Shown here: positions 48,519 through 58,376 of the stretch, in pieces
Layout: each line of letters begins with the position of its first letter
How positions within the stretch are numbered: the first letter of the stretch is position 1
Source of the DNA: Pseudodesulfovibrio alkaliphilus
GTDB lineage: Bacteria > Desulfobacterota > Desulfovibrionia > Desulfovibrionales > Desulfovibrionaceae
Length of the DNA stretch: 64,000 bases
Direction of reading: 5' to 3'
NCBI RefSeq assembly: GCF_009729555.1
Contig: NZ_WODC01000001.1
Span: 372,001 to 436,000, forward strand
Made by a program: the position numbers and the translations under genes
The notes under the pieces: generated by a model
The model's database searches: none
What the model was told of the DNA's origin: nothing
The model's input: the letters and a program-made list of their open reading frames with translations, nothing else

Positions 48519-49631
48519 ATGCGCCCCAACGCCTTCGCCCCAGTCCTCGCCCTGATCCTTGTCGTGTCCCTGCTCGCCCCCCTGCCAGCGAGCGCCGATG
48601 ACGACCTCGACATCATGGTCGGCCAGATGCTCATGGCCGGGTTCCGGGGCTTCGCCGTGACCCCGGACAGCCCCATCGTCCGCGACATCCGCGAGCGCCA
48701 CCTGGGCGGAGTCATCCTCTTCGACTATGACGTGGCCATGAACAGCCCGGACCGGAACATCGACTCCCCGGCCCAGGTGGCCCGGCTCACGGCCGATCTG
48801 GCCGGGTACGCAGCGATCCCCCTGCTCGTGGCCGTGGACCAGGAGGGCGGGCGGGTGCAGCGGCTCAAGCCAGGGCGCGGTTTTGCCGGATCGCCCTCGG
48901 CCAGGGAGCTGGGAACCCTGGACGACGCGGCCATCGAAGCCGCCGGGGCCGAGGTGGGGCGGACCCTGCGCCGGGCGGGGTTCAACCTCGATTTCGCGCC
49001 TGTGGCCGATGTGGATGTCGATCCCGACAGCCCGGCCATCGGCAGGCTCGGGCGCAGCTTCTCGGCCAACCCTGCCCGCGTCGGCCAATGCGCCGGACTC
49101 TTTCTGGCCGGTCTGGCCAGCCAGGGCGTGACCGGCTGCCTCAAGCATTTCCCCGGACACGGCAGCGCGGGCACGGACAGCCACCTGGGCGTCACCGACG
49201 TTACCGCCACCTGGAGCCGCGACGAGCTCATTCCCTACCGCATCCTGATCAACCGGGGTGCGGCCCGGATGATCATGACCGCCCACATTTTCAACGCCCG
49301 GCTCGACCAGGACCATCCGGCCACCCTCTCGCGTCCGGTCATCACCGGCCTGCTGCGCCAGGAGCTCGGCTTCGACGGCGTGGTCGTCACAGACGACCTG
49401 GACATGAAGGCCATCACCGACCGCTACGGCCGCGACGCGGCCATCCGGCTGGCCATCGAGGCCGGGGCGGACATCCTGCTCATCGGCAACAACCTGACCT
49501 ACGACCCGGACGCGGTGCGCCTCGCCCACGGCCGGATCACGGCCATGGTCCGCGACGGAATCATCGCCGAGGCACGGATCAGGGAGTCCTTTGAGCGGAT
49601 ACTGCGGCTCAAACAGAATCTGCCCGAATAG
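48519..49631 (+). CDS. Exported GH3 beta-N-acetylhexosaminidase (NagZ-like)
   Basis: 370 residues. Signal peptide (1-26, cut near ASA-DDD). GH3 motifs: GGVILFDYDV, PLLVAVDQEGGRVQRLKPG, NLDFAPVADVDVDPDSPAIGRLGRSF, KHFPGHGSAGTDSHLG (catalytic histidine/aspartate dyad) and the nucleophile aspartate in VVVTDDLDMKAI. It removes N-acetylglucosamine-type residues, probably in peptidoglycan recycling, here in the periplasm rather than the cytoplasm as in E. coli NagZ. Confidence 0.9.
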   Translation: MRPNAFAPVLALILVVSLLAPLPASADDDLDIMVGQMLMAGFRGFAVTPDSPIVRDIRERHLGGVILFDYDVAMNSPDRNIDSPAQVARLTADLAGYAAIPLLVAVDQEGGRVQRLKPGRGFAGSPSARELGTLDDAAIEAAGAEVGRTLRRAGFNLDFAPVADVDVDPDSPAIGRLGRSFSANPARVGQCAGLFLAGLASQGVTGCLKHFPGHGSAGTDSHLGVTDVTATWSRDELIPYRILINRGAARMIMTAHIFNARLDQDHPATLSRPVITGLLRQELGFDGVVVTDDLDMKAITDRYGRDAAIRLAIEAGADILLIGNNLTYDPDAVRLAHGRITAMVRDGIIAEARIRESFERILRLKQNLPE

Positions 49632-49656
49632 CCGCGACAAGACGCCAGCCACGCAC

Positions 49657-49694
49657 AAGGCCCCGCGCATCACAGGATGCACGGGGCCTTTTTG
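49657..49694 (+). terminator. Terminator after the GH3 gene
   Basis: AAGGCCCCG-C-GCATC / GATGC-A-CGGGGCCTT with loop ACAG, followed by TTT. It ends the GH3 gene and faces the META lipoprotein gene. Confidence 0.85.
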
Positions 49695-49729
49695 CATTGA
49701 TAGACATGGGCAACGCCCGCAGGAGCCCT

Positions 49730-50212
49730 CTACCAGAGCCACCCGGAAGAGCCGGTGGTAAGCCGGACGGGGCGCAGGGACTCCTCCATGGTCAGGTCCA
49801 CATCGCTGCCCGCAAGCCTGACCCCGCTCACGCGGCGCAGAAAGGAAAGATAGGAGAAAGCCTGCTCGTCCAGGGCCGGGCCACAGGACGTGCCATCATG
49901 GGTCAGATCGTCAATATGGAGTACGCTCCCCTCAAGGACGTAGCTGCCGCTGAAGGTGCCGCAGCCCGCGCCGCCGCTCACGCTGCCGTCAGGGAAAAAC
50001 TCGATGGTCAGCGGCTCCTTACCCACCACCGAACGGCCGGACAGGGACCCCACGGTCCATTTTTTGCCCACCAGGGCGCTTCTGACCGCTTCGGGGTCCA
50101 CCGGGGCTGCTTCCTTGGAGCCGCATCCTCCGGCCATAATGAGGGCGGGCACAAGGACGAGGGCAAGGGCAAGGGCGGCCAGCTGGGGCATTGGACGCGT
50201 CGCATTGGGCAT
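49730..50212 (-). CDS. META-domain lipoprotein (HslJ-like)
   Basis: 160 residues. A hydrophobic leader ends in the lipobox MAGGC, so it is a lipid-anchored envelope protein. The rest is a META domain: GKKWTVGSLSGRSV, LTIEFFPDGSVSGGAGCGTFSGSYVLEG and DDLTHDGTSCGPALDEQ...YLSFLRRVSGVRLAG, as in HslJ of E. coli (heat-inducible, novobiocin resistance). A pair of cysteines (GAGCGTF and TSCGP) may form a disulfide. It stands alone; function unknown. Confidence 0.82.
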   Translation of the reverse strand: MPNATRPMPQLAALALALVLVPALIMAGGCGSKEAAPVDPEAVRSALVGKKWTVGSLSGRSVVGKEPLTIEFFPDGSVSGGAGCGTFSGSYVLEGSVLHIDDLTHDGTSCGPALDEQAFSYLSFLRRVSGVRLAGSDVDLTMEESLRPVRLTTGSSGWLW

Positions 50213-50279
50213 GAACTGTCTCCTTGTTGATTTCTGCCCCCAAGTGGTACCAGTCGGCGCAACCCATTGGCAAGAAAAA

Positions 50280-50303
50280 GGCCCGGCCCCCCTTCGCCGG
50301 GCC
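50280..50303 (-). terminator. Terminator of trpB
   Basis: GGCCCGGC / GCCGGGCC with an 8-base loop; on the minus strand it is followed by TTTTTC. It lies 25 bases past the trpB stop. Confidence 0.8.
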
Positions 50304-50327
50304 GGGCCTGAGTGGGCAGCGGGAGGA

Positions 50328-51671
50328 TTACTCGACCACGGGGCAGCGCTTCAGCGCCTCCTCAATATCGCGCTGGGGCAGCTCGAAGTTGGTCAACAGC
50401 CCATGGTTGAAGGCATCGTAGGAGGCGAGATCAAGCAGGCCGTGGCCTGAGTAGAGGAAGACGACGACATCGTCGGGCCCGGCCGTTTTGGCCGCCTCAA
50501 TGGCCCCCTTGATGGCGTGGGATGTCTCGGGCGCGGGCAGAAACCCCTCGGTCTCAAGGAAGAGCCGGGCCGCCTCGAAACACTCGGTCTGGAAGTAGGC
50601 CACGGGCTCGCACAAGCCCTCGGCCACCACATTGCAGACGATGGGCGCGTCGCCGTGATAGCGTAGGCCGCCAGCATGGATGGGCGCGGGCATGAAGTCG
50701 TGCCCCAGGGTGTGCATCTTGACCAATGGAGTCAGCCGGGCCATGTCGCCGTAGTCGTAGCGGTATTCCCCACGGGTCAGTGTCGGACAGGCCCGCGGCT
50801 CCACCGGAATGAAGCGGACCGGGTCGCCCGCCAGCTTCTTGGGCAGAAACGGCAGCACCAGCCCGCCGAAGTTGGACCCGCCGCCCACGCAGCCCACCAG
50901 ATGGGTCGCTTTCTCGCCGATCATGTCGAGCTGGGCCTGCACCTCAAGGCCGGTGATGGTCTGGTGGATGATGACGTGGTTGAGGACCGATCCCAGGGCG
51001 TACTTGGTGTTGTCGTGGGTGGCGGCGTCCTCCACCGCCTCGGAGATGGCCAGCCCAAGCGAGCCCTTGCAGCCCGGATCGCGGGCCAGCATCTCGCGGC
51101 CGGTGCGCGTCTGCTCGGAGGGCGAGGCGAAGATGGTGCCCCCGTAGGAGTTGATGAGCATCTTGCGGTAGGGTTTCTGCTCATAGCTGACCTTGACCAT
51201 GTAGACCACGCACTCAAGCCCGTACTGGGCGCAGGCAAAGGACAGGGCCGTGCCCCACTGGCCCGCGCCGGTCTCGGTGGCCAGCCGCTCCACGCCTTCC
51301 ATCTTGTTGTAGTACGCCTGGGGCACCGAGGTATTGGGCTTGTGCGACCCGGCAGGAGAGACGGACTCATCCTTGTAGTAGATGCGGCATTTGGCGCCGA
51401 TGGCCTTCTCGAGCCTGTCTGCCCGGACCAGGGGCGAGGGCCGCCAGAGCCTGTAGATATCCTGCACCGCCTCGGGAATGTCGATGAACCGCTCCTGGCT
51501 CATCTCCTGGGCTATGAGAGAGTCCGGGAAGATGGGGGCCAGCATGTCCGGGGTAATGGGCTTGTGGGTCTCGGGATTGAGCGGCGGGGCCAGGGGCGTG
51601 GGCAGATCCGGCATGGGATTGTACCACTGTGTGGGCATCCTGTCCTGAGGCAGAAAGATCCTTTTGAGCAT
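50328..51671 (-). CDS. trpB: TrpB2-type tryptophan synthase beta chain
   Basis: 447 residues, the longer TrpB2 class. The PLP lysine is in AGSHKPNTSVPQAYYNK, the cofactor phosphate loop is CVGGGSNFGGL, and FLYSGHGLLDL lies near the C-terminus. It joins indole and serine to tryptophan, and TrpB2 enzymes can work without TrpA by salvaging indole. The start follows GGAGGAGTTTC. It is isolated from other trp genes. Upstream is a leader with a Trp codon, competing hairpins and a terminator, suggesting attenuation by tryptophan supply. Confidence 0.9.
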   Translation of the reverse strand: MLKRIFLPQDRMPTQWYNPMPDLPTPLAPPLNPETHKPITPDMLAPIFPDSLIAQEMSQERFIDIPEAVQDIYRLWRPSPLVRADRLEKAIGAKCRIYYKDESVSPAGSHKPNTSVPQAYYNKMEGVERLATETGAGQWGTALSFACAQYGLECVVYMVKVSYEQKPYRKMLINSYGGTIFASPSEQTRTGREMLARDPGCKGSLGLAISEAVEDAATHDNTKYALGSVLNHVIIHQTITGLEVQAQLDMIGEKATHLVGCVGGGSNFGGLVLPFLPKKLAGDPVRFIPVEPRACPTLTRGEYRYDYGDMARLTPLVKMHTLGHDFMPAPIHAGGLRYHGDAPIVCNVVAEGLCEPVAYFQTECFEAARLFLETEGFLPAPETSHAIKGAIEAAKTAGPDDVVVFLYSGHGLLDLASYDAFNHGLLTNFELPQRDIEEALKRCPVVE

Positions 51672-51731
51672 GAAACTCCTCCAAACTGTTGCATATGGTC
51701 CCCGGGCGGGCAATGACGCCGGCCGGGCACG

Positions 51732-51760
51732 AAAAAGCCGCCGGTTCGGCAACCGGCGGC
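51732..51760 (-). terminator. Attenuator terminator in the trpB leader
   Basis: GCCGCCGGTT / AACCGGCGGC, a perfect 10-bp stem with loop CGGC, followed on the minus strand by TTTTT, 61 bases before the trpB ATG. An alternative hairpin (51793-51812, CCGCCGTC/GACGGCGG) lies just upstream and shares complementary GGCGGC sequence with it. Confidence 0.75.
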
Positions 51761-51830
51761 TCCACAGGCCCTTGACCGCGCACGGCGAATGGCCGCCGTC
51801 GGCAGACGGCGGGCACGCCCGGACGCGGGC

Positions 51831-51902
51831 TCAGGACCGGGGCCGCTTGACGTTGCGCCACCCGCGTCCGCAGAAATAGGAATGCGATATGGGTGTGTTC
51901 AT
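51831..51902 (-). CDS. Putative trp leader peptide
   Basis: 23 codons, MNTPISHSYF then CGRGWRNVKRPRS, ending TGA. The single Trp codon (51858-51860) directly follows GGACGCGGG, which pairs perfectly with CCCGCGTCC 31 bases downstream. A ribosome stalled at Trp would open that pairing and shift folding away from the terminator. The ribosome site is weak and only one Trp codon is present, so this is a hypothesis. Confidence 0.45.
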   Translation of the reverse strand: MNTPISHSYFCGRGWRNVKRPRS

Positions 51903-51945
51903 GGCTTTCTGGGTACGCTCAATGGCCCGTCCGAGTCAAGCCGGG

Positions 51946-52677
51946 TCAGGAAGCGGTTCCGGGAACCATCTCGGGCAGGATGACCCCGGCCGGTCCGTGC
52001 AGGGCGAAATCCATCAGCCCGGTGCTGGGCGTGGGCTCGGCATTGATTTCCACGGTGACGGCCCCGTGATCCCTGGCCAGCTGGTGAAAGGAGGCCGCAG
52101 GCTGGACAAGGCCGGAGGTGCCCACCGAGAGAAAGACATCCACGTCCCGAAGCTGGGCCACTGCCAACCGCAACACCCCGGGCGTCAGCGGCTCCCCGAA
52201 CCAGACCACGCCAGGCCGCAACAGATGCCCGCAGACCGGACACTCGGGCAGGGGCGGCAGCGCACTGCGGTCCTCGCGGGCGTGGGTGCAGACCGTGCAG
52301 CGCACCTGCCACAGACTGCCGTGCATCTCCACCAGCTTCCGACTCCCGGCCTGACCGTGCAGCCCGTCCACGTTCTGAGTGATCAGAAGAAAATTCGGAA
52401 TCAGCCGCTCCATGGCCGCCAGGGCCAGATGGGCGGGGCCGGGCTCGCACCCGGCCACCAGGGTTCGCCGCCAGTTGTAGAATTCCCAGACCAGCTCCGG
52501 GCGGGCCGCAAAGGCGTCTGGCCGGGCCAGATCCTCGGCGCGATGGGTCTTCCACAGCCCGTCCTGACCGCGAAAGGTGGGCACCCCGCTCTCGGCCGAA
52601 ACGCCCGCCCCGGTAAGCACCACCACTTTCCTGCCCGGATCGAGCAGGGCCTTGACCATTTCGATGTTCGCCTGCAT
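51946..52677 (-). CDS. Sir2-family NAD-dependent protein deacylase
   Basis: 243 residues. Sirtuin motifs: VLTGAGVSAESGVPTFRG, ITQNVDGLHGQAG, the catalytic histidine in EMHGSLW, a zinc knuckle CTVC...CPVC, and VVWFGEPLT, SVGTSG and VTVEINAEPTP for NAD binding. It removes acyl groups from lysines, for example on acyl-CoA synthetases. It precedes the trpB leader by 43 bases on the same strand. The start has little ribosome-site signal; a hairpin-repeat remnant lies just upstream. Confidence 0.9.
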   Translation of the reverse strand: MQANIEMVKALLDPGRKVVVLTGAGVSAESGVPTFRGQDGLWKTHRAEDLARPDAFAARPELVWEFYNWRRTLVAGCEPGPAHLALAAMERLIPNFLLITQNVDGLHGQAGSRKLVEMHGSLWQVRCTVCTHAREDRSALPPLPECPVCGHLLRPGVVWFGEPLTPGVLRLAVAQLRDVDVFLSVGTSGLVQPAASFHQLARDHGAVTVEINAEPTPSTGLMDFALHGPAGVILPEMVPGTAS

Positions 52678-52690
52678 CTCGTCCCTTACC

Positions 52691-52706
52691 GGCTGTTGAA
52701 AAACGA
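52691..52706. repeat. Remnant of a hairpin repeat terminal arm
   Basis: GGCTGTTGAAAAACGA matches the outer arm of elements A and D, but no matching second arm is nearby. It lies 14 bases upstream of the sirtuin start, in the divergent gap with the isocitrate dehydrogenase gene. Confidence 0.5.
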
Positions 52707-52850
52707 CTATCTACAGTATTCATGTTCTTGTGACCGTCTGCGAGACCGGGTAGCGGCTTGCAATCCGGCCGAATAAACGTCATAGTCCGCTTCCCGTTTT
52801 ACTCAATCCCAACCGAACATCCGCTGTTTCATCTCGCGAAGGAGGACGCT

Positions 52851-53992
<1,142 letters not shown>

Positions 53993-53993
<1 letters not shown>

Positions 53994-54113
53994 GGCTGTT
54001 GAAAAACAACGATCTGCTTCGTTGCTCAAAAAGGTCAAGGCCTCGCGTACCTGAAGTACGCTTCGGCCCTGACCTTTTTTCGTGCTTCGCATCTCACCAT
54101 TTTTGAACAGCCC
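53993..54113. repeat. Hairpin repeat element D, reverse orientation
   Basis: Outer arms GGGCTGTTGAAAAA / TTTTTGAACAGCCC; inner arms AAAAAGGTCAAGGCC / GGCCCTGACCTTTTTT; tip GCGTAC-CTGAA-GTACGC. Read on the minus strand it has the same block order as element A. It starts inside the icd stop codon. Position and shape suit a terminator or 3'-end stabiliser. Confidence 0.87.
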
Positions 54114-54167
54114 CGGCATTGAGATTTTCAGAGGATTACTCGTTGGAACGACCAGATCATGAACAAG

Positions 54168-54199
54168 GGCCGCCCCCGAGATGACGGGGGTGGCCTTTT
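54168..54199 (+). terminator. Terminator downstream of icd
   Basis: GGCC-CCCCCG-like stem (54168-54178) pairing with CGGGGG-T-GGCC (54185-54195), followed by TTTT. Confidence 0.75.
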
Positions 54200-54327
54200 C
54201 GTTGTTCTCAAGGCTGGCTCCACAGCCTTGGGCGGGCCGCGAACCCGCGCCCTGTCGCGGTTTCCGGCCGATTTCGACCGGGATTGTTTGACCAGCCGGA
54301 AAACCTGCGGTAACTTCACGCATTACC

Positions 54328-55017
54328 ATGACCGCACGACTCCGCCATATGGGCCGCTTCATCCGGGCCGCGCCCTGGCCCTACATGACCGGGCTGGCCT
54401 CGCTCCTGCTCGCCTGTGCGCTAGCGGGACTGGGCCTGACGCACCTGGCCCAGACCAACCCGGCCCGGGCCGTGGTCCTGGGCGGATGGGGCGCGGGCTG
54501 GCTGGTGGTGGGTCTCTTCGCCATGGCCGACGGGGTGTCCCGCTACCGCGAATACCAGCGGATCAAGGCCATGCTCCTGCGTTTCGGCTATTCCGAGCGC
54601 ATCCTCGAACCCCTGGCCCGCTCCCGCTGCCAGCGCGATGCCGCCCTGCTGGCCGCCCGCGAGGCCGGGCACGGCGACTGCGCCCGCGCCTACTTCACCG
54701 CCCTGGGCTACCGCTGGTACCACATCCTGCCCGATTCGGTCATGCGCAACCCGCTGGCCTTCCTGCGCCCGAGCTTTCTGCGCTCGTCGTTTCTGCCCGG
54801 CAAAAAGGGGGGGCGCCGCGAGGCAGCGGACGCCAAAGCAACTACCCCGGCCGCCGCGCCGGAGCTGTCTGTCCACACCGGCCACCTCCGGCCCGACGGC
54901 GTGGCCCGGCACGGAAAGCAAACCGAAACGCAACTCTCGACTCCGCGGTCGAGATGCCTCCCCAGCGTTCAGATGCCGTCAGAATGCGCTCCGGGCACAG
55001 AGGGCTCCCACGCCTAA
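54328..55017 (+). CDS. Membrane protein of unknown function
   Basis: 229 residues. Two membrane segments (about 17-36, LASLLLACALAGLGL, and 45-66, VVLGGWGAGWLVVGLFAMADG) are followed by a cytoplasmic part with conserved-looking YREYQRIKAMLLRFGYSERILEPLARSRCQRDAALLAA and YHILPDSVMRNPLAFLRPSFLRSSFLPGKK. The last 70 residues are low-complexity and polar. I do not recognise a family; the central part may be a lineage-specific protein of Desulfovibrionales. Weak ribosome site. Confidence 0.65.
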   Translation: MTARLRHMGRFIRAAPWPYMTGLASLLLACALAGLGLTHLAQTNPARAVVLGGWGAGWLVVGLFAMADGVSRYREYQRIKAMLLRFGYSERILEPLARSRCQRDAALLAAREAGHGDCARAYFTALGYRWYHILPDSVMRNPLAFLRPSFLRSSFLPGKKGGRREAADAKATTPAAAPELSVHTGHLRPDGVARHGKQTETQLSTPRSRCLPSVQMPSECAPGTEGSHA

Positions 55018-55050
55018 CCTCTCCCCCCATCTCCCCAGGCACAAACAAAA

Positions 55051-55073
55051 AGGCCCGCCATGACGGCGGGCCT
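55051..55073. terminator. Bidirectional terminator between unknown gene and glnN
   Basis: AGGCCCGCC-ATGAC-GGCGGGCCT, flanked by AAAA on the left and TTTC on the right, so it works on both strands for the two convergent genes. Confidence 0.85.
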
Positions 55074-55098
55074 TTCGTGTTTGGGGGCTTGGGAGGCG

Positions 55099-57282
55099 CT
55101 ACTTGATGAAGAGCATCTCCTGGTAGCTGGGCAGGGGCCACAGGTCGTCGGCCACCACGCACTCAAGGGCGTCGGCCACCTCGCGCACGGCGAGCATGGC
55201 GGGCAGGATCTTCTTGGTCTTGTAGACCGCCTCTTCTTCCACGGACTTGAAGCTGGCTTTCCCCATCAACTTCTCAAGGGCTTCGGTGTTGGCCTGGAGC
55301 TTGCGCAGCTTGGCGGTGATGTCCTGGAGAATGGCCGTGGTCGGCTCGATGCCGGCGGCCTTCATGCTGGCGGCGGTGGCGGCCAGCTCGCCCTGGTAGC
55401 GGATGGCCGCGGGCAGAATGATGGTCCTGGCGATCTTGCACACCAGCAGGGCCTCGGTCTTGATGGCCTGGTTGTACTGCTCGTGGTAGATCTCCACCCG
55501 GGAGTGCAGCTCGGCCTCGGAAAGGACGCCGTACTTGCCGAACATCTCGACCACGTCGGCATCGCCGATGCAGGGCAGGCAGTCGGCGGCGGTCTTCAGA
55601 TTGGGCAGGCCGCGCCGCTTGGCTTCCTTCTGCCACTCCTCGGAGTAGCCGTCGCCGTTGAAGATGATGTGGCCGTGCTTCTTCATGATGGCCTGGATGA
55701 CCTTCTGGCAGGCAGCACCGAGCTTGGAGGCGTCGCCCTTGGTAATCTTCTCGATCTCGTCGCAGACAAAGTCGAGGGATTCTGCCAGCATGGTGTTCAG
55801 GGCCACCTGGGCTCCGGCGATGGATTGGTTGGAACCCACGGCGCGAAACTCGAAACGGTTGCCGGTGAAAGCGAAGGGGCTGGTTCGGTTGCGGTCGCCC
55901 GCGTCCATGGGCAGCGGGGGCAGGGTGTCCACGCCCACGGTCAGGCAGTCCTTGGTCTTGCATCCCTTGAGGCTGCCCTTTTCGATCTGCTCGAAGATGT
56001 CGGTCAGCTGCTCGCCGAGGAATACGGACATGATGGCCGGGGGGGCCTCGTTGGCGCCCAGGCGATGGTCATTGCTGGCCGTGGCCACCACGGCCCGCAG
56101 CAGTTTGCCGTACTTCTCCACGGCACGGATGGTGGCCGCAGTGATGGTCAGAAACTGCATGTTCTCGTGCGGGGTGTCGCCGGGATTGAACAGCGAGCCC
56201 TGCGAGGGGGTGGAGAGCGAGAAGTTGAGGTGCTTGCCTGAACCGTTGATGCCCGCAAAGGGCTTTTCGTGCAGCAGACAGGCCATGCCGTAGCGCTTGG
56301 ATACGGACTTCAGCGTTGTCATGAGAATCTGGTTGTGGTCGGTGGCCAGGTTGGACTGCTCGTAAATGGGCGCGATCTCGAACTGGCCGGGGGCCACCTC
56401 GTTGTGGCGGGTCTTGACCGGCACACCCAGCTTGTACAGCTCACGCTCCACTTCGAGCATGAAGGAGAGCACCCGGCGCGGGATGGCGCCGAAGTAGTGG
56501 TCGTCAAGCTCCTGGCCCTTGGAGGGCTTGGCCCCGAACAGGGTGCGGCCGCAGACCATCAGGTCGGGCCGGGCGAAGTAGAAGTTGCGGTCCACCAGGA
56601 AGTATTCCTGCTCGGGCCCGGCATTGGACACGACCATCTCGCCGTTGTCGTTGCCAAACAGGGAGAGGAAGCGGCGTCCGGCCTTGTTGATGGCCTGGTT
56701 GGCGCGCAGCAGCGGGGTCTTCTTGTCCAGGGCGTGTCCCTTCCAGGAGACGAAGGCCGTGGGGATGCACAGGAAGGTGCCGTTGGGATTCTCGATGATG
56801 TATGCCGGGTTGGTCACATCCCAGGCGGTGTACCCACGGGCCTCGAAGGTGGCCCGCAGACCGCCGGAGGGGAAGCTCGAGGCGTCGGGCTCGCCCTGGA
56901 TGAGCAGCTTGGGATCGAACTCGGCGATGGCCCCGCCCTCGCCGTCCGGGGTCAGGAAGCCGTCGTGCTTCTCGGCGGTCAGGCCGGTCAGCGGATAGAA
57001 GACATGGGTGTAGTGGGTGGCGCCCTTGGAGAGCGCCCATTCCTTCATGGCCGCGGCCACCGGGCCGGCGATGGCGGGGTCCATCTTCTCCCCGGCCTTC
57101 TTGGTCTTCATCAGGGACTTGTACACGTCCTTGGGAAGCATCGCCTTCATGACCTTGTCGCTGAAGACGTTGGACCCGAATATCTGCGCCGGGGAGGTCT
57201 CGGCGAAGTTCAGCGGCTGATTGGTGGGTTTGTAGTTGGTCACCGCAGCGATGGCGGTCTGACGTGTCTGGTATCCGCTCAT
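55099..57282 (-). CDS. glnN: Type III glutamine synthetase
   Basis: 727 residues, the size of the GSIII (GlnN) class, far longer than GlnA (about 470). GSIII marks: [45 protein letters not shown], the ATP/glutamate site [42 protein letters not shown] and [29 protein letters not shown]. It makes glutamine from glutamate and ammonia. The start follows AAGGAGTCATTC. A sigma54 promoter candidate about 90 bases upstream suggests nitrogen control. Tyr-adenylylation sites of type I enzymes are absent. Confidence 0.93.
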   Translation of the reverse strand: MSGYQTRQTAIAAVTNYKPTNQPLNFAETSPAQIFGSNVFSDKVMKAMLPKDVYKSLMKTKKAGEKMDPAIAGPVAAAMKEWALSKGATHYTHVFYPLTGLTAEKHDGFLTPDGEGGAIAEFDPKLLIQGEPDASSFPSGGLRATFEARGYTAWDVTNPAYIIENPNGTFLCIPTAFVSWKGHALDKKTPLLRANQAINKAGRRFLSLFGNDNGEMVVSNAGPEQEYFLVDRNFYFARPDLMVCGRTLFGAKPSKGQELDDHYFGAIPRRVLSFMLEVERELYKLGVPVKTRHNEVAPGQFEIAPIYEQSNLATDHNQILMTTLKSVSKRYGMACLLHEKPFAGINGSGKHLNFSLSTPSQGSLFNPGDTPHENMQFLTITAATIRAVEKYGKLLRAVVATASNDHRLGANEAPPAIMSVFLGEQLTDIFEQIEKGSLKGCKTKDCLTVGVDTLPPLPMDAGDRNRTSPFAFTGNRFEFRAVGSNQSIAGAQVALNTMLAESLDFVCDEIEKITKGDASKLGAACQKVIQAIMKKHGHIIFNGDGYSEEWQKEAKRRGLPNLKTAADCLPCIGDADVVEMFGKYGVLSEAELHSRVEIYHEQYNQAIKTEALLVCKIARTIILPAAIRYQGELAATAASMKAAGIEPTTAILQDITAKLRKLQANTEALEKLMGKASFKSVEEEAVYKTKKILPAMLAVREVADALECVVADDLWPLPSYQEMLFIK

Positions 57283-57371
57283 GAATGACTCCTTATCAGG
57301 CAAGTGGAAGATGTTTCCGGACAGAGCCGGACCAAAGGGCAGCCTGCCCCGACTGTCTTGCCCGCCCCTCT

Positions 57372-57388
57372 ACCAAGGAACGTGCCAA
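57372..57388 (-). promoter_or_regulatory. Sigma54 (-24/-12) promoter of glnN
   Basis: On the minus strand TTGGCACGTTCCTTGGT matches YTGGCACGRNNNTTGCW in the full -24 half and most of the -12 half (GG instead of GC; T at the R position). The expected start point is near 57360, giving an 80-base leader to glnN. Confidence 0.65.
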
Positions 57389-57494
57389 ACAGAGAAAATT
57401 CATCAAGAACAAATAGTTAAACAAAATCAGCCAGCATGGCCTCTGACAAAATAATACGAAAATGTATCACAATTGCTCTTCCTGCCGCTTTCAG

Positions 57495-57512
57495 GTTTCA
57501 TTTTTGTGAAAC
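57495..57512. promoter_or_regulatory. Putative activator site upstream of the glnN promoter
   Basis: GTTTCA-TTTTTG-TGAAAC, a perfect 6-bp inverted repeat about 115 bases upstream of the -24 element, the usual distance for a sigma54 enhancer site. The gap 57283-57728 (446 bases) contains this, the promoter and otherwise only AT-rich sequence without a credible gene. Confidence 0.45.
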
Positions 57513-57728
57513 GAAACGTACTTTTCTTCCAACGCTTCGAAATAAATGCTTAATATTATCACATTAATGAGAAACCGGCCTCTGCGTACCGCTGGCAAGA
57601 CCGCTACCAGTCCCCAAGGACTGGCACGGATCGGTCATGCCGCGGCATCTCTTTGCATTTTTACCAAAAACGTCACAAACGGCTTTGCCATACCTGAGTG
57701 CGCCGGAAGGATGAAGGATCAGGGGGGA

Positions 57729-58376
57729 TCAGAAGGGGGGCGGCGACGAGAACTCCATGGGCTGGCGTGTGGCCGGATGGCGGAAACGCAGGGTCGAAGC
57801 GTGGAGCCGGAGCTGCCCCGGCCCAGTGCCCGTGCCATAAAGCCGGTCGCCGACGATGGGAACCCCGAGGCCCTTGGCGTGAGCCGCATGAAGGCGGAGT
57901 TGATGGGTCCGGCCGGTCAGAGGCATGAACTCCACACGGGTGCGCCCGTCCTCGACGCCGAGCTTCCGCCAGCGGGTGACACCCGGCTTGCCGCCCTCGG
58001 GATCGTAGACCTGGCGGGGCCGGTCGGCCGGGTCGAGCCGGAAGGCCAGTTCGATGACGCCAGCGTCCTGCGCCACCACCCCGTCCAGCAGGGCCACATA
58101 GCGCTTGCCCACCAGCCGCTGCATGAACTGCCCGGACAGGGCGCGGTGAGCCCGTACGGTCAGGGCCATGACGATGAGGCCGGAGGTATCCTGATCCAGA
58201 CGGTGGACCGAAGGCTGGTCGAGACACTCCGGGAACAGAGCCTTGAGGCGGCTGACCACGCAATCCTGGTTCTCCGGCCCGCGACCGGGCACAGAGAGCA
58301 GACCGCCGGGCTTGTCCACCACCACGAAAAGCGGATCGCGGTGGAGGATGGAGAGTCCTTCCGGGATGCGGATCAT
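57729..58376 (-). CDS. RluA-family pseudouridine synthase
   Basis: 215 residues. Catalytic motif HRLDQDTSGLIVMAL (aspartate of HRLDxxTSG), then YVALLDGVV, the TRVEFMPLTGRTHQLRLHAAH signature and GDRLYGTG near the C-terminus. There is no S4 domain. It isomerises uridine in rRNA or tRNA. The ATG at 58376 overlaps the stop of the upstream gene by 4 bases (ATGA). In several gammaproteobacteria the upstream gene's domain and this domain form one polypeptide, so the pair probably acts together. Confidence 0.87.
   Translation of the reverse strand: MIRIPEGLSILHRDPLFVVVDKPGGLLSVPGRGPENQDCVVSRLKALFPECLDQPSVHRLDQDTSGLIVMALTVRAHRALSGQFMQRLVGKRYVALLDGVVAQDAGVIELAFRLDPADRPRQVYDPEGGKPGVTRWRKLGVEDGRTRVEFMPLTGRTHQLRLHAAHAKGLGVPIVGDRLYGTGTGPGQLRLHASTLRFRHPATRQPMEFSSPPPF

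Noticed and set aside
57546-57730. Start of a plus-strand gene in the glnN upstream region
   Set aside because: The frame continues antisense to the pseudouridine synthase gene and its start has no ribosome site.
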